From: Aurelia coerulea
Taxonomy: Eukaryota > Cnidaria > Scyphozoa > Semaeostomeae > Ulmaridae
Length of the DNA stretch: 64,000 nt
Assembly: GCA_039566865.1 (NCBI GenBank)
Contig: CM076958.1
Span: forward strand, 3,534,001 to 3,598,000
Direction: 5' to 3'
Program-made: the position numbers and the translations under genes
Shown here: positions 61,501 through 64,000 of the stretch, in pieces
Position numbering within the stretch: the stretch's first letter is position 1
How the letters are laid out: each line of letters begins with the position of its first letter
Notes under the pieces: generated by a model
Seen by the model: the letters and a program-made list of their open reading frames with translations, nothing else
Told to the model about the DNA's origin: nothing
Database searches by the model: none

Positions 61501-61645
61501 TTGTACATTAAATTGTTGAATTTAATACCTCAACTTCTTGGCCAGTTTTCTGCAAAAATTGATTCCATTCAATGACCTTCCTTTCTTTTCCTCCTCCAGT
61601 GAGGACCTTGCCATCGCTCATACAACATATTGAGAATATTGCACC
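33134..61645 (-). CDS. EML: EML-family WD40 microtubule-associated protein, C-terminal half (10 exons)
   Basis: Ten exons, each bounded by AG and GT, join in phase into 1,086 bp: 361 residues plus a TGA stop. The product matches the tandem beta-propeller core of echinoderm microtubule-associated protein-like proteins, which bind tubulin or microtubules. Diagnostic stretches in order are TGGGKERKVIEWN, GHVDELWGLATHPS, AAFHPTAPVLAIG, GSHDNFIYIYNVSEDGKTY, HLDWAKDSQ, SNSGDYEILYW, WTCVLGF, GIWPEGADGTDINA, TGDDFGQVNLF and GGKDCSVMQWR. Family knowledge places a HELP motif and further WD repeats upstream; these are not in the window or were not found. The paralogue cannot be decided. Introns range from about 0.4 to 12 kb and are crowded with transposons. 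Exon joins are my own reading, without transcript support. Confidence 0.93.
33622..33755. mobile_element. hAT-like MITE, copy 1
   Basis: Ends are CAGTGGCGGAC and GTCCGCCATTG, flanked by TTGCTAGT (33,614-33,621) and CTGCTAGT (33,756-33,763), an 8-bp target duplication with one mismatch. It lies in the last intron of the EML gene. A related copy lies at 55,323-55,472. Confidence 0.8.
34045..34175 (-). CDS. EML: EML exon 9
   Basis: The acceptor TTTTAG precedes GAATCTGGCCC and the donor is CCAAAG|GTATGT. It encodes IWPEGADGTDINACCRSNNQ, then EYVVTGDDFGQVNLFNYPS. It enters with two bases that complete a Gly codon and leaves in phase 0. The DGTDIN and TGDDFG signatures are among the most conserved in the EML family. 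Confidence 0.94.
34245..34758. mobile_element. Mutator-like foldback element 1 (514 bp)
   Basis: The two halves are imperfect inverted repeats. Ends are AGCATAGGGCTCA and TGAGCCCTATGTT, with inner blocks AAAAAGGTCGGTGTAAAATT and its reverse complement. It is flanked by an exact 9-bp direct repeat GCATCAATG (34,236-34,244 and 34,759-34,767). The centre holds TTTGATGACGTCAT, shared with the element at 53,736-54,259. A 9-bp target duplication with long terminal inverted repeats points to the Mutator (MULE) superfamily. No transposase is present. Confidence 0.85.
35205..35300 (-). CDS. EML: EML exon 8
   Basis: The acceptor TTCACAG precedes GGCATGCTCC and the donor is AATCG|GTAAGG. It encodes HAPTCRQIVSAASMKDMEWE followed by TWTCVLGFPVI. 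The first two bases complete the Trp codon begun in exon 7 and the last base starts the Gly codon finished in exon 9. The WTCVLGF block is typical of EML proteins. Confidence 0.92.
35538..35654. mobile_element. Small foldback MITE with 7-8 bp target duplication
   Basis: Almost the whole element is a hairpin: CTGGACTTGGTACAAG at the left and its near reverse complement CTTGTAGCAAGTCCA at the right, with GAAAAAGCGAG arms inside. GCCAAGGA occurs immediately on both sides (35,530-35,537 and 35,655-35,662). An 8-bp duplication suggests hAT. Confidence 0.75.
35748..35898. mobile_element. 151-bp MITE with about 60-bp terminal inverted repeats and TA flanks
   Basis: It starts GACGATTGCGCTAAAGATGG and ends with the reverse complement; arms extend to AGATGCATTGCGTTCT. 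TA flanks both ends, consistent with a mariner-type target duplication. It lies in the 12-kb EML intron. Confidence 0.75.
36150..38448 (-). mobile_element. LINE-A: CR1/L2/Jockey-type non-LTR retrotransposon, RT part and 3' UTR
   Basis: Minus-strand LINE body: an open reverse transcriptase region and about 100 bp of 3' UTR. The UTR from 36,150 to 36,254 matches the second copy at 62,990-63,110 (for example CAAACCGACCAGT). Its upstream end at 38,445-38,448 is a TTAA at which a 4.7-kb element is inserted; the upstream LINE coding continues at 43,302-43,466. The copy lies in an EML intron on the same strand as the gene. Confidence 0.9.
36254..38448 (-). pseudogene. LINE-A reverse transcriptase, lacking its N-terminal endonuclease
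   Basis: An uninterrupted frame of about 730 residues encodes a non-LTR reverse transcriptase. Visible motifs are RPISLLPIFGKILEKL near residue 171, SGFRQGDSTINQL near 206, YLDISKAFD at about 241-249 with the first catalytic Asp, AGVPQGSILGPLFF near 298, FADDTSLF at about 329-336 with the catalytic Asp pair, and HKHLGLILDSKLSF near 403. The C-terminus carries a Cys/His cluster (MCPT, HFLLLC) typical of the family. RNA-templated DNA synthesis at a nicked target is the family function. The apurinic endonuclease that should precede it is absent. The frame extends about 25 bp further right into the inserted element, so its apparent first residues are not LINE sequence. No internal stop is seen, so the insertion is young, but this copy should be immobile. 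Confidence 0.9.
40044..40331. mobile_element. MITE of about 290 bp
   Basis: Near-perfect inverted ends: CATTCTATTCCTGCCCTGAC at the left and the reverse complement of CATTCAATTCCTGCTCTGGT at the right. The interior has CCCAGGGG and TTGGCAAATGCCC blocks. Nested inside the 4.7-kb element. Confidence 0.65.
40855..41520. mobile_element. AAGAAACT-family MITEs with a poly-C-rich insertion
   Basis: 40,855-41,020 matches the forward end of the element at 47,528-47,898 (AAGAAACTCCAGT, ATTACTCGGAAGGTGCCTGA). 41,190-41,520 matches the same family in reverse. Between them, 41,030-41,180 is a G/C-tract insertion (GGGGGCATGTGCCCCCC). A further end with ACAGTAGAACCT lies at 41,629. Limits are approximate. 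Confidence 0.6.
41720..43100. other. Interior of the 4.7-kb element, nothing identified
   Basis: No open frame with recognisable homology. 42,820-42,960 is CpG-rich and holds TACGTCAC-like sequence. No splice or promoter assignment can be defended. Confidence 0.4.
43121..43301. mobile_element. 181-bp TTAA-flanked MITE
   Basis: Ends AGGCAAATGACGGATATA and TATCTCCGTCATTTGTCT are near reverse complements. TTAA lies on both sides (43,117-43,120 and 43,302-43,305). It abuts the right end of the 4.7-kb element and shares its TTAA, so two TTAA-specific insertions hit the same site. Confidence 0.85.
43302..43466 (-). pseudogene. LINE-A upstream coding fragment, displaced from its RT
   Basis: The minus strand reads GLPWITQAVKNFLRKKNRAY, then KLEGIQKMIPEGARLIEEAK and ends RNYFL at the TTAA. 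This is the linker that precedes the RT fingers in this LINE family. Removing the two TTAA elements joins RNYFLK to AGTTLANPG at 38,444 in the same frame. The right end is cut by another inverted-repeat element starting at about 43,469. Confidence 0.85.
43469..44169. mobile_element. Inverted-repeat element of about 700 bp
   Basis: 43,469-43,520 and 44,118-44,169 are reverse complements over about 50 bp with a few mismatches; both contain TTCCAACTCTCCATG and CCAATATCA. The interior is AT-rich with no credible gene. No target duplication was identified. Confidence 0.7.
44406..45278. mobile_element. TA-flanked MITE interrupted by a poly-G-ended element
   Basis: Ends CATTCTTTTTTTATAAGAG and CTTATAAAAAAGAGTG are near reverse complements with TA on both sides (44,404-44,405 and 45,279-45,280). 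A related copy is at 57,508-57,880. The element was later split by the insertion at 44,932-45,257. Confidence 0.75.
44932..45257. mobile_element. Poly-G/poly-C-ended element with 8-bp target duplication (326 bp)
   Basis: It begins CCC plus fifteen G then TACTTAG, and ends CAAGTA plus thirteen C then GGG. Inner inverted matches include ACGGGGATGTGCC with GGCACACCCCCGT. GTATTCTT lies directly on both sides (44,924-44,931 and 45,258-45,265), an exact 8-bp duplication. The interior repeats TTTTCTAGARCAGGGTATCA-like units. Related to 56,142-56,531. Confidence 0.87.
45411..47253. mobile_element. TA-flanked inverted-repeat transposon carrying an internal minisatellite
   Basis: The left end CAGTAGTGTCCCGCATATAA and the right end, reading CAGTAGCGTCCCGCATATAA on the opposite strand, match at all but one position and pairing continues through GAAAC. 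TA flanks both ends (45,409-45,410 and 47,254-47,255), as in mariner/pogo-type elements. A second inner inverted layer shares TTTATAAGAAAC and GGTCTGAC. Between these arms there is no transposase, only the 1.4-kb minisatellite at 45,665-47,060. It lies in the 12-kb EML intron. Confidence 0.87.
45665..47060. repeat. CTGTCCTGG minisatellite, 58-bp unit
   Basis: Three related subunits of about 21, 21 and 16 bp (CTGTCCTGGTAAGGAAAATAT, one base shorter or longer in places, then CTGTCCTGGACAGAAT and CTGTCCTGGACAGTAAATAA) form a unit of about 58 bp. A higher-order period of 174 bp is visible: a segment near 46,408 with the rare variant CTGTCCTGTACAGAAT recurs near 46,582. CCTGGACAG is close to self-complementary. 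Open frames on the minus strand reflect this periodicity only. Confidence 0.93.
47307..47394 (-). CDS. EML: EML exon 7
   Basis: The acceptor CTTCAG precedes GGTCATTCCAG and the donor is TTTACT|GTGAGT. It encodes GHSSFVTHLDWAKDSQ, HMQ and SNSGDYEILY. It enters in phase 0 and leaves one base of the Trp codon completed by exon 8. It is one complete WD40 strand set. Confidence 0.94.
47528..47898. mobile_element. AAGAAACT-family MITE, complete 371-bp copy
   Basis: Ends CACGTATTTTTTCTTATAAG and CTTATAAAAAAAAATACGTG, both flanked by TA (47,526-47,527 and 47,899-47,900). The interior starts AACTCAACTCTCAGATCGCC. Parts of the same family occur at 40,855-41,520, 55,480-55,900 and 59,700-60,262, so this copy defines its ends. 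Confidence 0.82.
48520..48795. mobile_element. CAACGTTGA-rich repeat, probable MITE
   Basis: CAACGTTG or close variants recur about five times, and the stretch is bracketed by CCAGTGGGCA and TGCCAAGTGGGA. Ends are not exact inverted repeats and no target duplication was confirmed. Confidence 0.4.
48847..48944 (-). CDS. EML: EML exon 6
   Basis: The acceptor TTTGTAG precedes ATGGAAAATAC and the donor is TTGTCT|GTAAGT. It encodes GKYIAVGSHDNFIYIYNVSE followed by DGKTYKKAGKLS. The first two bases complete the Asp codon of SPDG begun in exon 5. The GSHDN..IYIY motif is a strong EML signature. Confidence 0.95.
49165..50760. other. Intron stretch without identified features
   Basis: AT-rich intron. 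A short CAG run lies at about 50,583 (five units, interrupted by CGG). Short open frames at 49,561-49,764 and 50,191-50,469 have no recognisable domain. Nothing else was seen. Confidence 0.4.
50770..51544 (+). mobile_element. LINE-B1: 5'-truncated CR1/L2-type retrotransposon end
   Basis: Plus-strand fragment, antisense to the EML gene, with the C-terminal RT coding region and a short 3' UTR. Its UTR is interrupted at about 51,544 by the LINE-B2 fragment and appears to resume at 52,565, ending in a TAA-repeat tail at about 52,640. Confidence 0.82.
50779..51489 (+). pseudogene. LINE-B1 reverse transcriptase C-terminus
   Basis: About 236 residues of thumb and connection region: VKLLGITIDSRLKFDQQ, then YNSFIMSQFNYCPLIWMFCG, NRTHKRALRILF, YNLRSKN and SFRGSILWNSLP. 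These match the order seen after the catalytic core in CR1/L2-like RTs. The catalytic palm with YADD is missing, so the fragment cannot be active. The frame is open to the natural end CKICK. Confidence 0.87.
51541..52560 (+). pseudogene. LINE-B2 reverse transcriptase fragment inserted in LINE-B1
   Basis: Open frame of 339 residues from a second CR1/L2-type LINE: WFTSYLTSRKQFCKVNG, CGVPQGSCLGPLLFLIYIND near residue 33, YADDTSI at about 65-71 with the catalytic Asp pair, TKYLGVIIDRNLDWEEHV, then SFRGPKHWNQLEPDAKQAPS and LATF. It lacks the endonuclease and RT fingers. The last codons (FCK) lie in a 20-bp sequence that also stands exactly at its left border (51,525-51,544 and 52,545-52,564), so LINE-B2 homology stops at about 52,544. 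Confidence 0.87.
52565..52640 (+). mobile_element. 3' UTR and TAA-repeat tail, probably of LINE-B1
   Basis: GGTCTTTATTAGTTCTTGAAG-like UTR ends in a TAATAATAATAATAATAATA tail at about 52,618-52,640. Short microsatellite tails in place of poly(A) are usual for CR1/L2-type elements. Confidence 0.65.
52681..52872. mobile_element. GC-rich MITE of about 190 bp
   Basis: Inverted ends GGCGGGTTTCCAGTTCGGCG and the reverse complement of GGTGGGTTTCCAGTTCGGTG, continuing through AATTTGGTCGCGCG. TA flanks are plausible on both sides. The interior has a palindrome GAGTTGAACTTGATTCAACTC and is much richer in CpG than the intron around it. Confidence 0.85.
52880..53720. other. Intron stretch without identified features
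   Basis: No gene or repeat unit was recognised. At 53,400-53,465 there is low-complexity GGGTTGGGTT-type sequence. Confidence 0.4.
53736..54259. mobile_element. Mutator-like foldback element 2 (524 bp)
   Basis: Ends AGCATAGGTTCCAAATCTTT and the reverse complement of AGCATACGTTCCGAATCTTT, with an exact 9-bp direct repeat AGGATTTCC on both sides (53,727-53,735 and 54,260-54,268). Inner sequence GTGTAAAATT and the centre GTGACGTCATCAAATTTCTA match element 1 (34,245-34,758) in reverse orientation. Confidence 0.88.
54971..55116. mobile_element. TTAA-flanked foldback MITE (146 bp)
   Basis: AGGGTCTGTTTCATCCAGCA at the left and its near reverse complement at the right; arms continue through TTGCACGTGCC, and the centre also pairs (CCATTTTCATGG). 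TTAA lies on both sides (54,967-54,970 and 55,117-55,120), indicating piggyBac-type mobilisation. Confidence 0.88.
55323..55472. mobile_element. hAT-like MITE, copy 2
   Basis: CAGTGGTGGACACTTCGCCA at the left and TGTCCGCCACTG at the right, the same family as 33,622-33,755 (shared GCCAAATATTGGG and AAAAAGYATTGTTT). A run of fourteen or so G replaces the GGGCGCCCCCC of copy 1. The flanks GAATTTTG and GAATTTCA are only a partial 8-bp duplication. Confidence 0.75.
55480..55900. mobile_element. AAGAAACT-family MITE, reverse copy
   Basis: Matches 47,528-47,898 in reverse: CAGTACTGAAAGCTTCTTAA, GGCATTACAAAGTACCTTTC and CCTTTGCAACATTACTCAAG. Contains an internal partial duplication (the CAGTACTGAAAG motif region occurs twice). 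Limits are approximate. Confidence 0.6.
55984..56072 (-). CDS. EML: EML exon 5
   Basis: The acceptor ATTTTTAG precedes GTGGGTAATTC and the donor is TCTCCAG|GTATGA. It encodes WVILDTDTSDEVTAFHDGPE followed by QHDAIKYSP. The first base completes an Arg codon from exon 4 and the last starts the Asp codon finished in exon 6. It aligns to the RWFVFDTET block of EML proteins. Confidence 0.93.
56142..56531. mobile_element. Poly-G-ended element, second copy
   Basis: Begins AC plus fourteen G then TTCTTCCTTAGTAAGGGTAC, and ends AGCCAAGAACCCTCCCCGT. Inner inverted match GATGTGCCGCG with CGCGGCAGACC. GGGGCAAGT occurs at both borders (56,133-56,141 and 56,532-56,540), compatible with a target duplication. 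The interior holds GGTCTAGCCAAGGGTACCAT-type units repeated irregularly about seven times. Same family as 44,932-45,257. Confidence 0.77.
57508..57880. mobile_element. TATAAGAATATTCTT-type MITE
   Basis: Starts TA then CACTCTTTTTTTTTATAAGA and ends AATATTCTTATAAAAAAAAA. The interior matches 44,406-45,278 in opposite orientation (GGCAACTGCTGGAAAATGAG against CTCATTTTTCAGCAGTTGCC). The right terminus is degraded. Confidence 0.7.
57950..58340. other. Low-complexity intron sequence
   Basis: A-rich sequence with repeated AAAATCT and TCAAAAAT words and a GATGATGATGATGA run at about 58,160-58,185. No gene was seen. Confidence 0.5.
58430..58435 (-). terminator. Pol III terminator of the tRNA gene
   Basis: Six consecutive T on the minus strand begin four bases beyond the discriminator base, the usual RNA polymerase III stop. 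Confidence 0.75.
58440..58512 (-). tRNA. tRNA-Phe (GAA anticodon)
   Basis: The 73-nt minus-strand sequence folds as a cloverleaf: acceptor GCCGGGA, D arm GCTCAGTTGGGAGAGC (A box), anticodon stem TCAGA/TCTGA around loop CTGAAGA with anticodon GAA, variable AGGTC, and T arm CCTGG-TTCGATC-CCGGG (B box). The discriminator base is A. There is no intron and CCA is not encoded, as expected for a eukaryotic nuclear gene. The acceptor strand TCACGGC leaves one G-A mismatch at pair 5-68, so it is either a tolerated variant or the first sign of decay. A T6 terminator follows. It sits in an EML intron on the same strand. Confidence 0.93.
58984..59051 (-). CDS. EML: EML exon 4
   Basis: The acceptor TTTTGCAG precedes GAACCAGCAC and the donor is TGGAAG|GTAAAT. 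It encodes EPAQSAAFHPTAPVLAIGMK followed by SG and two bases of Arg. It aligns with the EDPAQSSGFHPSG..VAVG block of EML1. It enters in phase 0. Confidence 0.93.
59492..59623 (-). CDS. EML: EML exon 3
   Basis: The acceptor CCCAAG precedes GGACACGTCG and the donor is CTGAAG|GTAATT. It encodes GHVDELWGLATHPSKEMFVT, then CGTDEKVFLWDSEGHDVMWA and KQLK. GHxDELWGLA is one of the clearest EML signatures. Phase 0 at both ends, 132 bp. Confidence 0.95.
59700..60262 (+). mobile_element. AAGAAACT-family MITE split by a probable LINE 3' end
   Basis: 59,705-59,850 and 60,110-60,262 together match 47,528-47,898 (AAGAAACTCAACTCTTAGAA, ATTACTCGGAAGGTAATTGA). The interruption of about 260 bp between them reads on the minus strand like a LINE 3' UTR, ending in a short TGAAACTGAAATATGAAACT tail. 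Confidence 0.6.
60317..60457 (-). CDS. EML: EML exon 2
   Basis: The acceptor TTTTTCAG precedes ATTCCAGAGAATG and the donor is ATCCAG|GTATGA. It encodes IPENAGQVRAITEGLMQDDD, then TMEIIVGTTKNCILDGSI and TSGLGFAIQ. It aligns with the IPEQFGPVRTVAEG and IGTTRNFVLQG blocks of EML proteins. Phase 0 at both ends, 141 bp. Confidence 0.94.
60625..61393. mobile_element. TAA-flanked inverted-repeat element (769 bp)
   Basis: Ends GGGACCGGTCATTATTTTCT and AATTAATGACCGTCCC are inverted repeats, continuing through GGAGGGGATGGAAGA. TAA lies on both sides (60,622-60,624 and 61,394-61,396), the 3-bp TWA duplication of PIF/Harbinger elements. No transposase. A 141-bp MITE is nested inside. Confidence 0.75.
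61050..61190. mobile_element. 141-bp MITE with palindromic ends
   Basis: TAGACTTGCCCCAAGTCTAT at the left and ACAGACTTGGGGCAAGTCTA at the right; arms reach TTTTGTCAA. The flanks TGACGATAT (61,041-61,049) and TGACGATGT (61,191-61,199) form a 9-bp duplication with one mismatch. Confidence 0.82.
61529..61645 (-). CDS. EML: EML exon 1 of those visible
   Basis: The acceptor ATTTGTAG precedes GGTGCAATATTC and the donor is GTTGAG|GTATTA. It encodes GAIFSICCMSDGKVLTGGGK, then ERKVIEWNQFLQKTGQEVE. It corresponds to the EGxIFS and TGGGKDRK blocks of EML proteins. Phase 0 at both ends, so a further upstream exon is required; none was found before 64,000. Confidence 0.93.
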
Positions 61646-61740
61646 CTACAAATAATCGAAAAACCCCATTGTTAAAGTGGAACTGAAATCAATGCATTTA
61701 AAGATAGGCATAAATATTCTTCCATTTGAGTGGGGAAGCC

Positions 61741-61970
61741 TAGACTGATTACGATGAATCCCAGTAATCGCTATTCAAAACGAGACTATTACACCAGACC
61801 GAGACCGCTCTTACTGGGACTCATATTATTACGGCAATATTTTTGGACTGACTTTTTTCACTTTTGAACGCCCTTGGGAACGAGGCAGCTATACACAGCC
61901 ATGTACAAAGTATACAACAAAATACAACGCCATTAGAATCTCTGCAAATTCGATTGATTGATGTTGACCA

Positions 61971-62002
<32 letters not shown>

Positions 62003-62661
62003 TTTTTGTTAAAGCAGGTATGATACTGGCAGCTTGCAGCTGATGTGTACCTGCTATAAATAAAATAACTACGATTGAAGTTTTGAAGTAGTTAAAACTA
62101 TATATTGATTAAAACGAAAAGAAAATGTCCATGTCCATATTAAAAGCTACCTATATATAAAACTATTGTCTTTATTCAATAATTGACCAGTTCCTTTTAC
62201 AAAATTAAGACTATTTAATGATGTTCTAAATATTTTTAGTGTCTCCTTGAAAGGTAAAATGCTTTTATGTTTAATGTTCTCCTTTAAACTATTCCAAACA
62301 ACAGCTCCTCTGTATGCGATTGTTCTCCTTTCAGAAGCTCAAAGCAGAGTTTCAAGGAGCTTGGCCGGACAAAACAAAGTCTTACGAACAAGAGGACCAT
62401 GAAAACAGTTGGCGACAATATCAAATCTTGTACGTAGGTACTATTTTGCTGCTTTCGCTAAGCATTAACTGATTTATTGTGAAATTTTCAAATCAATGTG
62501 TTTCATTTGAAAACTACAAATGTTTGTGCTTTTCTGCCTAGGCCCTTATCGAAACGAGGCAGTCATAGTCATTTCAAAATAATGGCGTTTGATTATGAGT
62601 CGTAGTTAGGAGCGTCCGGCAGTATTTCAATAGCGATAACTACGACCATATCATCAGTCTA
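61741..62661. mobile_element. hAT-like foldback element (921 bp) with a nested LINE
   Basis: TAGACTGATTACG at the left pairs with CATCAGTCTA at the right; the arms of about 150 bp share CGCTATT, CGACTCATAAT-like and CGAGGCAG blocks. GGGAAGCC lies on both sides (61,733-61,740 and 62,662-62,669), an exact 8-bp duplication. The centre is occupied by a LINE 3' end. Confidence 0.77.
61970..62440 (-). mobile_element. LINE-C 3' end with TATG-repeat tail
   Basis: The minus strand encodes the last RT residues (RTIAYRGAVVWNSLKENIKH, then LPFKETLKIF), a stop, about 150 bp of UTR, and a tail of ATATGTATGTATGTATGTAT at about 61,971-62,003. Upstream coding (FHGPLVRKTLFCPAKLLETL) is in the same frame but ends in a stop. 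5'-truncated and inactive. Confidence 0.8.
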
Positions 62662-62717
62662 GGGAAGCCTGAGTAAAAAATTTTTAATTGGTGAGGATCA
62701 ATTTTAGGGTAAAGAAA

Positions 62718-63280
62718 AAAGGTTTTCTTTTTTTTCTTTATATTCCATTAAAAATTTACAATACATGTTACGGACTACTCTACCTACAAACTACTTTGCA
62801 ATACTACAAGGACGATGCCATGAGGAGCAAAAGACTACCCCATGGCATTGTTTAAAAACGCTAAACTACATACAATTTTACATAAATGCTACAAACAATT
62901 AAAGAAGAAAACCCATGATTACTATACTGTGGCCTGTCTAACATTAAATGTCAGGTTGGGGCTGTAATAACCCAAAAAATGTTCATTTTTATTTGGATAG
63001 CATACCTGACATCTAATGTGAGACAGGAATTACAAACAAAAAGGAAATTCACTTTAAGGCACTTGGTGGGCACTTGGTGGTTGCATAGCATGTGACTGAA
63101 ATTTGATAGGATCTTAGTCAAACCGACCAGTATTGTGGATGAATCGTATAGTAAGCTATAGTATATTTCTCTTTAGGTCATTAGACAGGTCTTGGGCACC
63201 ATATAATAAAAGGTGCATTAGAAAATCGTTTGGAAGATTGGTAATTTCAACAAATGGTCGTAGTATATCCGAACCTCCAG
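62718..63280 (-). mobile_element. LINE-A family, second copy: 3' end only
   Basis: The minus strand encodes LRPFVEITNLPNDFLMHLLL, then YGAQDLSNDLKRNIL, matching LRPSVHITNLSNDALVQLLL of LINE-A at 36,254. The 3' UTR follows, with the shared CGGTTTGA and AGATGTCAGG region and a CATGGCATCG hairpin. It ends in an A-rich tail near 62,718-62,745. Homology begins at about 63,275, so the copy is 5'-truncated, the usual outcome of target-primed reverse transcription. Confidence 0.85.
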
Positions 63281-63289
63281 AAAAGAAAA

Positions 63290-64000
63290 AATTAGAACAA
63301 TTAGAACAAGAAGAGAAAAGGAAGTGAAGAGGAAAATACAAGAATGAAACAAAGAATGGATATCAACGAGAAGGATCGAATACGCACCACAGTTAAGACG
63401 AGGAGATTCAAAAACTAGAGCCGGTCAAAGTGTACTTTAAGGGAAGAAAATTTTGCGTTTTTCCCATTTTTGGCCAAAATTCATGAAAGTTTATTCCGCG
63501 ATATTTCCGAAAATGTGAATTCCAAAGTTACGAATTCATCACTTCTTGAGTTAACAGTACCAGTATGAAAAGCGCCACAGGAGTGTACACGTTTGACAGG
63601 CCATTGAAATTTGTAGGAGGGCCTATTCTTATGGTTGAGGCAATCATCCAGCTAGAAGAGCTATCCTTGATTAAATGCTAATTTTCTGATTCTGCTACAC
63701 AATACTTTTTCGCCATACTACACCAAGGTATATTTATATTTGTAGTTAGTCACACTCTGATGATAACGTAAGTTTGAAAGGCCTCAGTGTGCTGAAAAAT
63801 CTGTCTGTTTTTTGCGTCCGTTTTTCTCCTAGTACTTATTATTTAGTATACACTACAGTACCAAGTTTTTGTTCAATTCCAGCAGTTTCCAAACCACGAA
63901 TGCTCAAAACATCAGTAATAACGCTAGACTTGATCGACTAAAAATCGACAAGAAATCGCTAAGCACGATTCAAGATTTTGTCGAAAGATGAAGTCTGTAA
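63290..64000. other. Right edge, nothing identified
   Basis: AT-rich sequence. I searched the minus strand for the expected upstream EML exon (the block that precedes EGAIFS in the family) and did not find one. No RNA gene or repeat was recognised. Confidence 0.4.

Noticed and set aside
61646..64000. Further upstream EML exons
   Set aside because: I scanned the minus strand for the expected upstream WD40 block and found none. The next exon is probably beyond the window.

Overview
The window is animal (metazoan) genomic DNA, most likely from a cnidarian or another early-branching marine invertebrate. The evidence is a host gene split into short exons with GT/AG introns, several non-LTR retrotransposon families whose proteins resemble those I know from corals and sea anemones, a nuclear tRNA gene, and many small inverted-repeat transposons. 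The phylum is an inference; no bacterial or organellar gene organisation is present.

Region 1 (1 to about 29,440) is one satellite array, already running at base 1. Its monomer is 69 bp, roughly 420 copies. A core of alternating monomer variants recurs, a super-repeat of about 5.3 kb is visible (several landmarks recur at exactly +5,311), and a block of three monomers is inverted at 598-820. Because 69 is 23 codons, long open frames run on both strands; they are repeat translations, not genes. Region 2 (29,440-30,345) is the decaying edge of the array, where monomers diverge and flip orientation.

Region 3 (30,345-33,134) is intergenic: a tRNA-derived SINE-like sequence, a 600-bp inverted repeat, a perfect 32-bp palindrome and an 88-bp tandem duplication that covers the stop codon of the next gene.

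Region 4 (33,134-61,645) holds the only host protein gene I can support: the C-terminal half of an EML-family (echinoderm microtubule-associated protein-like) WD40 protein on the minus strand. I assembled ten exons by reading the splice sites. They total 1,086 bp, stay in phase across every junction, and encode 361 residues plus a stop. The 5' part of the gene lies beyond the right edge or was not found. Its introns are full of transposons: a LINE split by a 4.7-kb TTAA-flanked element, two antisense LINE fragments, two Mutator-like foldback elements with 9-bp target duplications, a poly-G-ended element with an 8-bp target duplication, a TA-flanked element that carries a 1.4-kb internal minisatellite, and many MITEs. 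A tRNA-Phe(GAA) gene lies in one intron on the same strand.

Region 5 (61,741-64,000) is repeat-derived: a LINE 3' end nested in a hAT-like foldback element, then the 3' end of a second copy of the split LINE family. I see no cellular pathway or gene cluster. The novelty is structural: a large higher-order satellite beside a gene whose introns record layered transposon insertions, including a transposon with a minisatellite between its ends.
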